A DNA stretch of 64,000 bases from an uncultured bacterium (GCA_937996235.1 CALKVK010000021.1:28916-92915), one strand, 5' to 3'; positions 17,048 through 26,268 are shown, numbered from the stretch's first letter. Numbers and translations: made by a program. Notes: a model not told the origin generated them from the letters alone.

Positions 17048-19374
17048 CGCGCGACCTCCTCGCCGCGGTGGCGGCGGAACGGCTCGGACGTCGCGACGCC
17101 GAGCACCAGATCGCGGAGCCGCATGCCGCCGGGACGCGCGCCCTCGACGATCCCCCGGACGACGTCGTCGTCCGACGGCAGCGGCGCGCGTCCGAGCGCG
17201 TACGTCAGCAGTTCCGCGGTGAGGTGACGCACGAACGCATCGTCCGCGAGCAGCGTGCGCCGCAGCTCCGCGGGGCCGTCGAAGCGGCGGCCGTCGGGCA
17301 GCTCCGCCGACGCGTCGATCGGCACGCCGTCGTCGTGCGTGCGGTAGCGGCCGATCGCGTCGAACGGTTCCAGCGCGAAGCCCAGCGGGTCCATGCGCGC
17401 GTGGCAGACGGCGCAGGTCGGCTCCGTCCGGTGGCGCTCGAGCCGCGTGCGCAGCGGCAGGCCCGTGTCCGCGTGTGCGGAGTCGTCGAGGTCGCCGACG
17501 CCCGGCGGCGGCGGGGGCGTCGGCGCGCCGAGGATCTGCCCGAGCAGCCACTTGCCGCGCTTCACCGGCGACGTGCGCGTCGGGTACGACGTGACCGTCA
17601 GAACCGCCGCCTGGCCGAGCACGCCGCCGCGCTGCGTGCCCGCGAGCGGCACGCGCACGAGCTCGTCGCCGTGCACGCCGGGGATGCCGTAGAGACGCGC
17701 GAGGCGCTCGTCGACGAAGGTCCAGTCCGCGTCGAGCAGCTCGCGCGCACTGCGCCGCTCGCGCAGCACGGCGCGGAGGAACGCCCGGCTCTCGCGCTGC
17801 ATCGACGCACGCAGCGCATCGTCGAACTCGGGGAAGCGCACGGGATCCGGCGTCGCCGTGGCGAGGCGCCGCGTCTCGAGCCACTGCGAGCCGAAGTCGT
17901 CGGCGAGCGCGTCGGCGCGCGGGTCGTCGAGCAGACGCTCCGCTTCCGCCGCGAGCTCCGCGTGGAGTCGCCCGGCGCGCGCGAGCGCGAGCAGCCGGTC
18001 GTCGGGCATGCTGCTCCACAGGAAGTAGGAGAGCCGCGACGCCAGTGCGACGTCGTCGAGGTCGCGCACCCACGCCGGGTCGTCCGGGTGCGGGTGCGGC
18101 TCGGCGCGGAAGAGGAAGTGCGGCGAGACGAGCACGGCCACGAGAGCCGCCTGGACGCCGCGCTCGAACGGCGCCTGCTCTCCGCGTTGCACGGTGGCCG
18201 CGAGCGTCGCGAGGCGCGCGACCTCACCGTCCGTCGCAGGGCGCCGGAACGTACGGTCCGCGAGCGCGCGCAGCACGGCCGTCCGGCGCGCGTCCTCGTC
18301 CGCGGCGCCGTCGCCCGCGGCGAGCATCCGTGCGACCGGCGGCGGGAGCGCGGGTGGGTGCGCGTCGAGCGGACCCGTGAGCTCGATCGACTCGATGGCG
18401 AGATTGCGGTCGCGCTGCGCCGGGTCGGCCGCCTGCGGCTCGTAGTAGTCGTTGACGAACGCCGCACGCACCCGGCACGCGCCGGCCGGAAGCTCCGCCT
18501 GCAACTCGAACGTGCCGGGCGCGCGCTGCGTCTCGTGCACGTCGAACTCCTGAACCGCGCCGGCGCCCGCCGTGATGCGCAGGCGCGCCGGCTCGCTTCC
18601 GGCCTGCTGTCCCCACGCGCCGACGCGCACGACGTAGGTGCCCGCGCGCGGCGCCCGGAACTCGACCGCGAGCTCGTCGTTCGTCGCGAGCATGCGCCCG
18701 CCGCGCCGCGTGGTCCCGCCGTGCCGCGGCGCCGGCAGGTCCGCGCCCTCGACGCGGCGGACGGCGGGGTGCGCCGGGTCCTCGACCGGCAGGGCGCGCA
18801 GCGCGATCGCCTCGGCGGCGTCGACGTAGCGCTCGAAGGTGAGCGGCGGCAGCGAGAGCACGTCGCCGATCGTGTCGAAGCCGTAGCCGACGTCGTCCGG
18901 CGGGAAGGTCGCGGCCTCGGGCGCGTCGACGCCGAGCAGGTCCACGATGGTGCGGCGGTACTCGCTGCGGTTGAGACGCCGCAGCGTCACGCGTCCCGGA
19001 TCGGGCGGCGCCGTGCGGTCCGCGCGCGCGAGCGTCGCGTCGAGCCACGCGAGGAAGCGCGCGCGTTCGTCGGGGGTCGGCGCGGGCTCGTCCTCGGGCG
19101 GCATGCTCCGGTCGTGCACGTGGCCGCGCACCTCGTCCCACGTGCGGAACGCGTGCAGCACCCCGGCCTCGTCGGCGACGCGGTCGAGAGCGAGCCCCGC
19201 CTCGGGCTCCGCGCCGCCGTGGCAGTGCGTGCAGTGGCGCGCGAGGAACGGCTGCCCGTCCGTGGAGAAGCTCGGCGCCGGCGGTGCCGCCGGTGCGGGT
19301 GGGTTCGTCGGCGCCGCCTCGCTGCACGCCGTCACGGCGAGGGCCAGGGCGATCGGCGCGACGCGCGTTCGCAT
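17044..19374 (-). CDS. DUF1592-type (PSCyt/DUF1587-1592-1588-1585) cytochrome lipoprotein
   Basis: 776 residues. Lipoprotein signal with lipobox VTAC (Cys17). One c-type haem site C48-T-H-C51-H52. After it come RLNRSEYRRTIVDLLGVD (DUF1587), a carbohydrate-binding-like beta domain (about 240-340), then DUF1592/1588/1585 segments such as SYFLWSSMPDDRLL, LDADWTFVDERLARLYGI, RGGVLGQAAVLTVTS and TCAVCHARMDPLGFALE. The last contains a second CxxCH (CAVCH). Probably a two-haem surface or periplasmic redox protein of unknown substrate. TACCCT lies exactly 6 nt before the ATG. Confidence 0.88.
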   Translation of the reverse strand: MRTRVAPIALALAVTACSEAAPTNPPAPAAPPAPSFSTDGQPFLARHCTHCHGGAEPEAGLALDRVADEAGVLHAFRTWDEVRGHVHDRSMPPEDEPAPTPDERARFLAWLDATLARADRTAPPDPGRVTLRRLNRSEYRRTIVDLLGVDAPEAATFPPDDVGYGFDTIGDVLSLPPLTFERYVDAAEAIALRALPVEDPAHPAVRRVEGADLPAPRHGGTTRRGGRMLATNDELAVEFRAPRAGTYVVRVGAWGQQAGSEPARLRITAGAGAVQEFDVHETQRAPGTFELQAELPAGACRVRAAFVNDYYEPQAADPAQRDRNLAIESIELTGPLDAHPPALPPPVARMLAAGDGAADEDARRTAVLRALADRTFRRPATDGEVARLATLAATVQRGEQAPFERGVQAALVAVLVSPHFLFRAEPHPHPDDPAWVRDLDDVALASRLSYFLWSSMPDDRLLALARAGRLHAELAAEAERLLDDPRADALADDFGSQWLETRRLATATPDPVRFPEFDDALRASMQRESRAFLRAVLRERRSARELLDADWTFVDERLARLYGIPGVHGDELVRVPLAGTQRGGVLGQAAVLTVTSYPTRTSPVKRGKWLLGQILGAPTPPPPPGVGDLDDSAHADTGLPLRTRLERHRTEPTCAVCHARMDPLGFALEPFDAIGRYRTHDDGVPIDASAELPDGRRFDGPAELRRTLLADDAFVRHLTAELLTYALGRAPLPSDDDVVRGIVEGARPGGMRLRDLVLGVATSEPFRRHRGEEVAR

Positions 19375-19380
19375 CGCGGC

Positions 19381-19386
19381 AGGGTA
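19381..19386 (-). promoter_or_regulatory. -10 element of the DUF1592/DUF1552 operon, leaderless spacing
   Basis: TACCCT on the minus strand, 6 nt, then the ATG at 19374. Confidence 0.5.
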
Positions 19387-19460
19387 GCGCGCCGCGTGCG
19401 CCGGATCCTCGCGCGGGTGCCCCGCGAGCGGCATCTCCTGGGACGCTCCCCGCGCTCGAC

Positions 19461-19466
19461 TATCCT
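19461..19466 (+). promoter_or_regulatory. -10 element of tpx
   Basis: TATCCT lies 32 nt before the ATG of tpx; a GAGGAG ribosome site follows it. In contrast to many neighbours this gene has a leadered start. Confidence 0.45.
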
Positions 19467-19498
19467 CCGCGTTCCCCGAACGCAGAGGAGAGCGAGAG

Positions 19499-20002
19499 AT
19501 GGCGACCGTCACGTTGAAGGGCAACCCGTTCCGGCTCCAGGGCAGCGTGCCCGCTGTCGGCTCCGCCGCGCCCGACTTCAAGCTCGTGAAGCAGGACCTG
19601 TCGGCTGTGACGAAGGCGGACCTCGCCGGCAAGACCGTCGTGCTGCTCACGGTGCCGAGCCTCGACACGCCCGTCTGCGCCGCCGAGACGCGCAAGTTCA
19701 ACGAGCGCGCGGCGTCGCTGCCGGGCGTCGAGGTGCTGGTCGCGAGCTCCGACCTGCCGTTCGCCATCAAGCGCTTCTGCGCCGCCGAGGGCATCGACAA
19801 GGTGCACGGCGTCTCCGACCTGCGCGACCGCGGCTTCGGCGCGCGCTGGGGCGTGACCATCGCCGAGGGCCCGCTCGAGGGCGTCACGGCGCGCGCCGCG
19901 TTCGTGATCGGCCCGAAGGGCGACGTGCGCTACGCCGAGCTGGTCGGCGAGATCGCCCACGAGCCGAACTACGACGCCGTCCTCGCCGCCGCCCGCGGCT
20001 GA
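19499..20002 (+). CDS. tpx: thiol peroxidase (atypical 2-Cys peroxiredoxin)
   Basis: 167 residues, the normal Tpx length. It starts with VTLKGNPFRLQGSVPAVG, the family N-terminus. Peroxidatic Cys60 is in SLDTPVCAAETR, and resolving Cys94 in AIKRFCAAEGI; both positions match E. coli Tpx (61 and 95) within one residue. It reduces lipid hydroperoxides and H2O2 using thioredoxin. The ATG follows GAGGAG. It is divergent from the cytochrome operon and probably monocistronic. Confidence 0.95.
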   Translation: MATVTLKGNPFRLQGSVPAVGSAAPDFKLVKQDLSAVTKADLAGKTVVLLTVPSLDTPVCAAETRKFNERAASLPGVEVLVASSDLPFAIKRFCAAEGIDKVHGVSDLRDRGFGARWGVTIAEGPLEGVTARAAFVIGPKGDVRYAELVGEIAHEPNYDAVLAAARG

Positions 20003-20045
20003 GCGGAGACGCGTCCGCTCCGCGACTTCGGAGGCGTCGGTCCGG

Positions 20046-20051
20046 TATCTT
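20046..20051 (+). promoter_or_regulatory. -10 element, leaderless spacing
   Basis: TATCTT, 6 nt, then the ATG at 20058. Confidence 0.5.
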
Positions 20052-20057
20052 CCGCCG

Positions 20058-21041
20058 ATGCGCTTCGCAGCCGCTCTCGCCTTCTGCACCGCGGCGCTGC
20101 TCGGCGCGTGTGGAGGTGATGACGTGCCCGCGCCCGATCCTGCGCCGAAGCAACCGGAGGCCGCAGCGGAGCCGCTGCCCGACTGGCGGCCGATGTGGGA
20201 CTTCGGCGACGCCGCCGGCACCGAGGCGCGCTTCCGCGAGGTGCTGCCGCGCGCCCGCGCGTCGGGCGATCGCGCGTACACGGCGATCCTCCTGACGCAG
20301 CTCGCCCGCACGCAGGGCCTGCAGCGCCGCTTCGGCGATGCGCACGCCATCCTCGACGAGGTCGAAACGATGCTCCCCGGAGCGTCGCCCGAGGTGCAGG
20401 TGCGCTATCTGCTCGAGCGCGGCCGCGCGCTCAACAGCGGCGGACGCGCAGCGGAGTCCCTGCCGCTCTTCGAGCAGGCGCTCGCCGTCGGCAGCGAGGC
20501 GGGACTCGACGTCCTCGCCGTCGACGCGGCCCACATGCTCGCGATCGCCGCGCCGTCGGATCAGCAGCTCGGCTGGTCCGAGAAGGCCATGGCGATGTGC
20601 GAGGCGTCGACCGACCCGCGCTGCAAGGGCTGGCTCGGGCCGCTCTACAACAACACCGGCTGGACGTATCACGACCTCGGGCAGTACGACAAGGCGCTCG
20701 AGCTGTGGGAGAAGGGCCTCGAGCTGCGGCGTGCGAACGGCGCCCCGGAGCCGATCGCCATCGCGCGCTGGACCGTGGCGCGCGCCTGGCGGAGCCTCGG
20801 ACGGTGCGAGGAGGCGCTCGCGGAGCAGCGCGCGATCGCCGCGTATCGCGCCGAGACGGAGCTGCCCGAGAGCGGCTACGTCGCCGAGGAGATCGCCGAG
20901 TGCCTGCTCGCGCTCGGCCGCGAGGACGAGGCGCGACCGTACTTCCGCCGCGCGTACGAACTGCTCGACGCGAACGAGGCGTGGATGAAGGACGAAGAGC
21001 CGGAGCGGCTCGAGCGCCTCAAGCGTCTCGGCGGGTCCTAG
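20058..21041 (+). CDS. tetratricopeptide-repeat lipoprotein
   Basis: 327 residues. A lipoprotein signal ends in LLGAC-GGDD (lipobox Cys18). The rest is helical with TPR-like units, for example TGWTYHDLGQYDKALELWEKGLELRRANG and AWRSLGRCEEALAEQRAIAAYR. TPR arrays bind other proteins; the partner is unknown. The stop codon TAG is also the first half of the -10-like TAGCCC in front of the next gene, an AraC regulator. Confidence 0.8.
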   Translation: MRFAAALAFCTAALLGACGGDDVPAPDPAPKQPEAAAEPLPDWRPMWDFGDAAGTEARFREVLPRARASGDRAYTAILLTQLARTQGLQRRFGDAHAILDEVETMLPGASPEVQVRYLLERGRALNSGGRAAESLPLFEQALAVGSEAGLDVLAVDAAHMLAIAAPSDQQLGWSEKAMAMCEASTDPRCKGWLGPLYNNTGWTYHDLGQYDKALELWEKGLELRRANGAPEPIAIARWTVARAWRSLGRCEEALAEQRAIAAYRAETELPESGYVAEEIAECLLALGREDEARPYFRRAYELLDANEAWMKDEEPERLERLKRLGGS

Positions 21042-21044
21042 CCC
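21039..21044 (+). promoter_or_regulatory. -10-like element overlapping a stop codon
   Basis: TAGCCC, 6 nt, then the GTG at 21051. Its TAG is the stop codon of the preceding TPR gene, so the AraC gene could be transcribed on its own as a leaderless message as well as by read-through. Confidence 0.4.
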
Positions 21045-21050
21045 GGCGAC

Positions 21051-21860
21051 GTGCGCTACGTCGAGCTCCCGCCCGCGCGCGCGCTCGCCCCGTGGGTCGA
21101 GTGTCTGTGGGCGCTCGAGGCGCCCGCCCCGGAGCCCGGCGATCCGGTCGAGCCCGTGCTCCCCGACGGTTGCACGGAGCTCGTGTTCCACGTCGGTGCG
21201 CCCTTCCGACGCCGCACGCTCGGACGGTCCGACGGCGCGACCCAGTACCGCTCGGCGGTGGTAGGGCAGATCGAGAGCGCGCTGCTGCTCGAGCCGACGG
21301 GCGTCGTCGGACTCGTCGGCGTGCGGCTGCGCCCGGAGGCGGCGGGCGCCTTCCTCGGCGTCGCCGCGCGCGAGCTGACGGGCACGTCGGCGCGGCTCGA
21401 CGAGGTGCTCGCGTCCGCGAGTCCCGCGTTCGAGGACGCGGTCTACGCCGGCGACGACCTCGTCGCGGCACTCGCGCGTCTCGAGATCCGGCTCGCGGAT
21501 CACGCGTCGACGCGTGCGCTCCCGGACGAGCGCGTCCAGCGCGCCGTCGCGCTGGCGCGGGCCGCAGGCGGGGCGTGCGACGTCGCCGCGCTCGCGGCGA
21601 CCGCAGGGCTCTCTCCGCGACAGCTCGAGCGGCGTTTCGCCGACGAGGTGGGCGTCACGCCGAAGCGCTTCCTGCGTCTGCTCCGCGTCCACCGCGCGGC
21701 GCAGCTCCTCCAGAAGGGTGTGCGCGCGGTGGATGCCGCCCTGACGTGCGGCTACTACGACGAGTCGCACCTGCACCGCGACTTCCGCGAGGTCGCGGGT
21801 GCGCCGCCGGCGCGCTGGGCCGCGTCCGAGCACGCCTTCGCCGACCGCCTGCTCGGCTGA
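21051..21860 (+). CDS. AraC-family transcriptional regulator
   Basis: 269 residues. The N-terminal sensor (about 1-130) reads like the DUF6597 group (LAPWVECLWALE, LPDGCTELVFHVG, VGVRLRPEAAGAFLG). The C-terminal part has the two AraC helix-turn-helices: VAALAATAGLSPRQLERRFADEVGVTPKRFLRLLRV and AALTCGYYDESHLHRDFREVAGAPPARW. The DNA target and ligand are unknown. It lies 9 nt after the TPR gene and before a small DUF6265-type gene. Confidence 0.88.
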   Translation: MRYVELPPARALAPWVECLWALEAPAPEPGDPVEPVLPDGCTELVFHVGAPFRRRTLGRSDGATQYRSAVVGQIESALLLEPTGVVGLVGVRLRPEAAGAFLGVAARELTGTSARLDEVLASASPAFEDAVYAGDDLVAALARLEIRLADHASTRALPDERVQRAVALARAAGGACDVAALAATAGLSPRQLERRFADEVGVTPKRFLRLLRVHRAAQLLQKGVRAVDAALTCGYYDESHLHRDFREVAGAPPARWAASEHAFADRLLG

Positions 21861-21948
21861 CGCACGCGCCCCGCGGCAGCGTGTCGCATCCTTCCAAGAC
21901 GCCCCGTCGCGCTGCGGCGACGATGCGCCGACCAACGAGGAGGTTCGC

Positions 21949-22485
21949 ATGCGTCCGGTCGTGTTCGGGTTCGTGGTCGCTCTGCTCGCGCTCGTCGCGG
22001 TGACGGGCGGTGCGCTGCGCGTCGTCGCTGCCGAGGATCAGCCCGCGCCCGCGCGGCCGAAGGCGAAGGCGGCGGACCTCGCCTGGCTCGCCGGCACGTG
22101 GCGCGCCGGCGACGAGAGCGGCGGCTTCGAGGAGCACTGGACCGCGCCGTGGGGCGGGACGCTCGCGGCCGTCAGCCGCGAGGTCGGCGACGGCGGCACG
22201 CGGATGGTCGAGCTCTCGTCGATCGAGCCCGACGGCGAGGGGCTCGTGCTGCGGCTGCGCCACTTCGACGCGAGCCTGAAGATCGCCGCGATGGACAAGG
22301 ACGGCGCCCTCTCGTGGCCGCTCGCGCAGCTCGGCGAGAAGCGCGCCGTGTTCGACGAGCCGACGCGCGAGTTCCCGCGCCGCATCGTCTACGAGCGCGA
22401 GGGCGACACGCTCCGCGCGACCCTCGAGGGCGCGCGCGACGGCAAGCCGCAGCGCATGGCGTTCGAGCTGTCGCTCGTGAAGTGA
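21949..22485 (+). CDS. DUF6265-type exported protein
   Basis: 178 residues: signal peptide to about residue 28 (cut after VVAA), then a beta-barrel-like domain opening with DLAWLAGTWR and EEHWTAPWGGTLAAVSR, which is the DUF6265 pattern. Such proteins are thought to be small lipocalin-like folds of unknown ligand. The ATG at 21949 is preceded by GAGGAGG. It ends near a convergent DUF4349 gene. Confidence 0.75.
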   Translation: MRPVVFGFVVALLALVAVTGGALRVVAAEDQPAPARPKAKAADLAWLAGTWRAGDESGGFEEHWTAPWGGTLAAVSREVGDGGTRMVELSSIEPDGEGLVLRLRHFDASLKIAAMDKDGALSWPLAQLGEKRAVFDEPTREFPRRIVYEREGDTLRATLEGARDGKPQRMAFELSLVK

Positions 22486-22504
22486 CGCGCGGCGCGGGGG
22501 TCGC

Positions 22505-23218
22505 TCACCACCACCACAGCTTGCCGAAGATCCAGGCGACGCCGTTCCAGACGGCCTGCAGCGGACCGGGCGAGCGCGTCTCGCGCAGCGAGACGCCGAG
22601 GTCCGAGAGCTGCAGGTGCTCGTCGAGGAACTTGCGCCGGCCCTCGAGCAGCTCGATGCGCTCCTGCGTCTCGCGCAGCGCCTGCTCGACCTTCAGGATC
22701 TCCTCGACGCTCGTGGCCTTCGCCATCAGCGCGGCATAGGCATCGCGTGCCGCGTGCGCGTTCTTGAGCCGCACCTCGATGTCGAGGTACTCGGCGGTCA
22801 CGTCCTGGCCGGAGAGCGACCGCGACGTCACCTCGCCGAGCGCCTCCACGCGGCCGAGCGCGTCGTCGAGACCGTTGGCCGGGACCTTCAGGTTGAAGCG
22901 GTTGCGCGACGACGAGAGCACGAAGCCGCCCGACTCCTCCGCGATCCGCGCGACGGCCCGTCCGGCCTCGTCGAGGTCGTCGACGTCGAGCGCGACGTCG
23001 GCCGAGCGGATGATCTTGCGCCCGTCGAAGGCGGAGTCCGCGCGCACCTGTTCGAGCTGGGCGTACGAGCCGGCGGCGAGGCCCGCGGCGAGCGACGCCT
23101 TCACGGGCACCGACCGCGCGGGCGGTCCCATCGACTCGGACGCTGTCGCGCAACCTGCCGTGCCCAGCGCCAGAGCGACCAGCGCTGCCCATGCGAACGA
23201 CCCGGACATCCGCTTCAC
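22505..23218 (-). CDS. DUF4349 lipoprotein with coiled coil
   Basis: 237 residues. Lipobox TAGC (Cys23). It has a DUF4349 domain: RKIIRSADVALDVDDLDEA, GGFVLSSS, LKVPANGLDDALGRVEALGEV, then a coiled-coil stretch EEILKVEQALRETQERIELLEGRRKFL and a C-terminal hydrophobic Trp-rich helix (WNGVAWIFGKLWWW). The family is periplasmic and of unknown role. The phosphatase gene upstream reads the same way with a 52-nt gap. Confidence 0.85.
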   Translation of the reverse strand: MKRMSGSFAWAALVALALGTAGCATASESMGPPARSVPVKASLAAGLAAGSYAQLEQVRADSAFDGRKIIRSADVALDVDDLDEAGRAVARIAEESGGFVLSSSRNRFNLKVPANGLDDALGRVEALGEVTSRSLSGQDVTAEYLDIEVRLKNAHAARDAYAALMAKATSVEEILKVEQALRETQERIELLEGRRKFLDEHLQLSDLGVSLRETRSPGPLQAVWNGVAWIFGKLWWW

Positions 23219-23270
23219 GTGCCACCTCCCGCGTGCGTGTGTGCAACAGACGCACGGCGCGGCGCGGCGT

Positions 23271-23942
23271 TCACTCGGAATCGACGGGCTCGACGACCTG
23301 CTCCGCGTGGCGTGCGTCGTTCAGGTAGAGGAGCTGCGGGCCGGCGTCGCCGCACACGAACTCGGTCAGCGCGACGTTGCGCCCCGAGGTGACGCGCGCC
23401 TCGTGGCCGGCCGGCAGGCCGAGGAGGTGCGCGACGAGCGCCTTGAGCGTGCCGCCGTGCGCGACGACGAGCAGCGTGCGGCCGGGCGCGCGCGCGGCCG
23501 CAGCCGCGAAGCCGCGGGCGACCCGCGCGCGCAGCGCCGCCGCCGTCTCGCCGCCGCCGCGCGGGATGTCCTCGCCGCGGGCGAGCGCCGCGAACGCCTC
23601 GGGGTGCCGCGCGCGGATCTCGTCGGCGCCGAGCCCCTCCCACGCGCCCACGTCGATCTCGCGCAGGTCCCGGTCGAGGTGCACCGACAGGGCGAGGCGC
23701 GCCGCGACGGTCTCGGCCGTCACCCGCGCACGCACGAGGTCGCTCGCGACGATCGCGTCGATGCGCTCGCGCGCGAGGCGTTCGGCGAGCGCCTCCGCCT
23801 GCGCACGTCCGAGCGCGTTCAGCGGCACGTCGGCCGCGCCCTGCCAGACACGACGTCGGTTCCAGTCGGTCTCGCCGTGCCGCGCGAGCAGCACGCGGCG
23901 GGGCAGCGGACGCGGCAGATCGTCGGCGGGCGTGCTCCACAT
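23271..23942 (-). CDS. histidine phosphatase (phosphoglycerate mutase-like)
   Basis: 223 residues. LARHGETDWN has the catalytic RHG near residue 21; the second His is in VVAHGGTLKALVAHLLGL, with Glu in REIDVGAWEGL between. This is the usual branch-2 histidine phosphatase order, closest to alpha-ribazole phosphatase or general PhoE-like enzymes. The substrate is unknown. A TATCGT lies 9 nt before the ATG. Confidence 0.88.
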   Translation of the reverse strand: MWSTPADDLPRPLPRRVLLARHGETDWNRRRVWQGAADVPLNALGRAQAEALAERLARERIDAIVASDLVRARVTAETVAARLALSVHLDRDLREIDVGAWEGLGADEIRARHPEAFAALARGEDIPRGGGETAAALRARVARGFAAAAARAPGRTLLVVAHGGTLKALVAHLLGLPAGHEARVTSGRNVALTEFVCGDAGPQLLYLNDARHAEQVVEPVDSE

Positions 23943-23994
23943 GGCGCGGCCACGATAGGGCCCGCGCGTCCGGTCGCGCCGCGAACACGTCGCG

Positions 23995-24026
23995 TGCGCG
24001 CCGCTCGTGCGCGCCGCTCGTGCGCG
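23995..24026. repeat. 13-bp tandem repeat at a gene end
   Basis: TGCGCGCCGCTCG occurs at 23995-24007 and 24008-24020, followed by a partial third copy to 24026. It abuts the stop codon of the sigma-fusion gene. No function inferred. Confidence 0.55.
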
Positions 24027-26210
24027 TCAGTCGAGACGGATCTCGACCTCCTTCTCCTGCACGTCGTCCGGCACGTCCACGAGCACCTCGACGCCGCGGT
24101 GGTCCTTCGCGCGCACGACGAGCCGCACCCGGCCGCGCGGCACCGCCATCTCGGCCGTGCCGTCGGGGTCGTAGACGCTCATCGAGTGGATCTGCCGCCA
24201 GCGGCTCTCGCCGTCCGCGATCTCCTCGACGGTCGCGTCGATCTTGTAGAGCGGCAGCGGCGCGCCGGTCTCGGCGTCCCGCAGGAGCACGTGCAGGAGA
24301 GCCGTGCGGCGCACGCGGAGCTCGAGTCCGGGCGACGGCACCGTGACGTCAAGTGGCTTCCCGAGCGGCAGGAAGAAGTCGCGTTCGGGCACGGGGCTGA
24401 CCATCACGCGCACGGGCGTCTTCGCGTAGGTCTCGGGCAGTCCGACGAAGCGGAAGACGCCGTCCGCGCCGCTGCGCGCCCAGCGCGAACCCAGCCGGCC
24501 CGCACCGAGGAACACCGGAGCGTCCGCCACGCCGGCGCCGCTCTCGTCCACCACGCGGCCCTCGAGCGTCAGTCCGCCCTGCTCGGCGAGCGCGAGCGTG
24601 ACGTCGAGCTCCTCCGTCGCACCCGGCTGCGCGTCGATGGTGATGCGCTGCGTCTCGTGCCCCGTGCCGCCGATCGTCAGCACGACCGCGCCCGGCTCGA
24701 GGCCGCGCAGTTCGAAGCGCCCGGCGGCGTCGGTCCACTCGCGCTGCAGCGGACCCGTCACCTGCGCCGAGCGGAACGGTGCGCCGTTCTCGTCGCGCAC
24801 GACGCCGCGCACGGTCACGCGCCGCGCCGACTCGAACGGGAGCCGGATGTCGAGGTCCGTGCGCGTGTCGCCGTCGGTCACGTTCACCGCGAGACTGCCT
24901 TCGAGGTCGAGTCCGCGTGGGCGGCGCATCGCGGCGCCGTGGTCGGCCGCGACGAGATACGCGCCGGCCGGCTGCTCGCGCGCCTCGAAGCGTCCGTCGG
25001 CGTCGGTGCGCGCGATCTCCTTCACCCACTGGTACGACGACGGACTCGCGCGTCGCCCCTCCGCATCGAGCTTGACGCGATAGACCTCGGCGTCGGCGAG
25101 CGCGCGGCCCGAGGCGTCGGTCACGCGGCCGCGCAGTGTGACCGTGCCCGTCTCCGGCACGCGCGCCCAGCGACTCCAGTAGGGCAGGGCGCGTGGACCG
25201 CTCGCGCCGCCGAGCGCGGTGCCCGGGTCGTCGATGACGGGCTCCTCGCCCGGCAGCAGCTCCGTGTACCCGGGCGGCGGCGACTCCGGCTCGACGTATC
25301 CGACGACGTGCGCGACGAGACGCAGCCGCCCCGGCGCGGCCGGCTCCGTCGGCGCGGGCGGTTGCTGCTGCGGTGCGGGATCGGCCGCGGGCACGGACTC
25401 CGCCGCGGGCGCATCCGCCGGAGCGCTCGGCTCGGGCGCAGCCTGCGCGCCGACACGTGTGCGCTCCGTGCGGAGGTCCGGCGTCGCGGCGTCGGCTGTC
25501 TCCGTCGGAGTCCCCGGCGTCGCCGCGGCGTCCTGGTGCGCGCTGCGCGTCGCCAGCACACCCGCGCCGCCCGCCGCGAACGCGAGGAGCACGAGCGCGA
25601 CCGCCACCTTCTGCTTCGTCGTCACGACCAGACCTCCCAGCAGCTTCCGCGCCGCCCCGCGTGCGAGCGTGCCCGTCGCGAGCGGCACGGCGGCCGCGAG
25701 CACGGCCGCCTCGCCGTCGGCGCCGAGGCGCCCGCGCAGCAGAGCGAGCGCGCGATGGAGCCGCGTGCGCACCGTCGCGTCCGGCGTGCCGGTGCGGCGG
25801 GCGATCTCGCGCGGCTCGAGTCCTTCGAAGAAGCGGAGGAGGATGGTGCTGCGATACGGCTCCTCGAGCGCGACGACGAGCTCGATGAGCCGGCGGTGCG
25901 TCTCCGCACGCGCCACGAGCGCGTCCGGTTCCGGCACCGCCGCGACGACGTGCGCCGCACGCTCGCGAGCGAGACGTCGCGCGTTGCCGCGCCGCGAGTC
26001 GCGCGCGAGGTTGCGTGCGACGGCGGCGAGCCAGCCACGTGCCGTCTCGCGACGCGTCGGCGGCCGCTCGAGCGCGCGCACCCACGTGTCCTGCACGAGG
26101 TCGTCGGCCCGGTGCACGTCGCGCACGAGCGAGTGCGCGAGCGCGCGCACCGAGCCCTGGTGCGCGAGCAGCGTCTCGATCGTCGGTGCGTCGGCCGGCA
26201 TGTCGCCCAT
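24027..26210 (-). CDS. ECF sigma factor fused to a membrane helix and carboxypeptidase-regulatory-like domains
   Basis: About 727 residues in one frame. Residues 1-160 form an ECF sigma factor: ADDLVQDTWVRALERP (region 2) and EPREIARRTGTPDATVRTRLHRALALLRGRL (region 4). A membrane helix follows (about 201-222, AVALVLLAFAAGGAGVL), then a Pro/Ala linker, then at least three CarbopepD_reg-like beta domains outside (about 355-440, 463-520, 546-593), each with 'LRGRVTDASGRALADAEV'-type starts. Such C-terminally extended sigma factors are known in Planctomycetes; release of the sigma domain or tethering by the outer domains is inferred. The ATG at 26210 follows GGAGGCAGA. Confidence 0.85.
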   Translation of the reverse strand: MGDMPADAPTIETLLAHQGSVRALAHSLVRDVHRADDLVQDTWVRALERPPTRRETARGWLAAVARNLARDSRRGNARRLARERAAHVVAAVPEPDALVARAETHRRLIELVVALEEPYRSTILLRFFEGLEPREIARRTGTPDATVRTRLHRALALLRGRLGADGEAAVLAAAVPLATGTLARGAARKLLGGLVVTTKQKVAVALVLLAFAAGGAGVLATRSAHQDAAATPGTPTETADAATPDLRTERTRVGAQAAPEPSAPADAPAAESVPAADPAPQQQPPAPTEPAAPGRLRLVAHVVGYVEPESPPPGYTELLPGEEPVIDDPGTALGGASGPRALPYWSRWARVPETGTVTLRGRVTDASGRALADAEVYRVKLDAEGRRASPSSYQWVKEIARTDADGRFEAREQPAGAYLVAADHGAAMRRPRGLDLEGSLAVNVTDGDTRTDLDIRLPFESARRVTVRGVVRDENGAPFRSAQVTGPLQREWTDAAGRFELRGLEPGAVVLTIGGTGHETQRITIDAQPGATEELDVTLALAEQGGLTLEGRVVDESGAGVADAPVFLGAGRLGSRWARSGADGVFRFVGLPETYAKTPVRVMVSPVPERDFFLPLGKPLDVTVPSPGLELRVRRTALLHVLLRDAETGAPLPLYKIDATVEEIADGESRWRQIHSMSVYDPDGTAEMAVPRGRVRLVVRAKDHRGVEVLVDVPDDVQEKEVEIRLD

Positions 26211-26268
26211 TCTGCCTCCGGCCACCAGTACGCCGCCGGACGCGGATCGTTCCCGGATCTCGGGCTCG

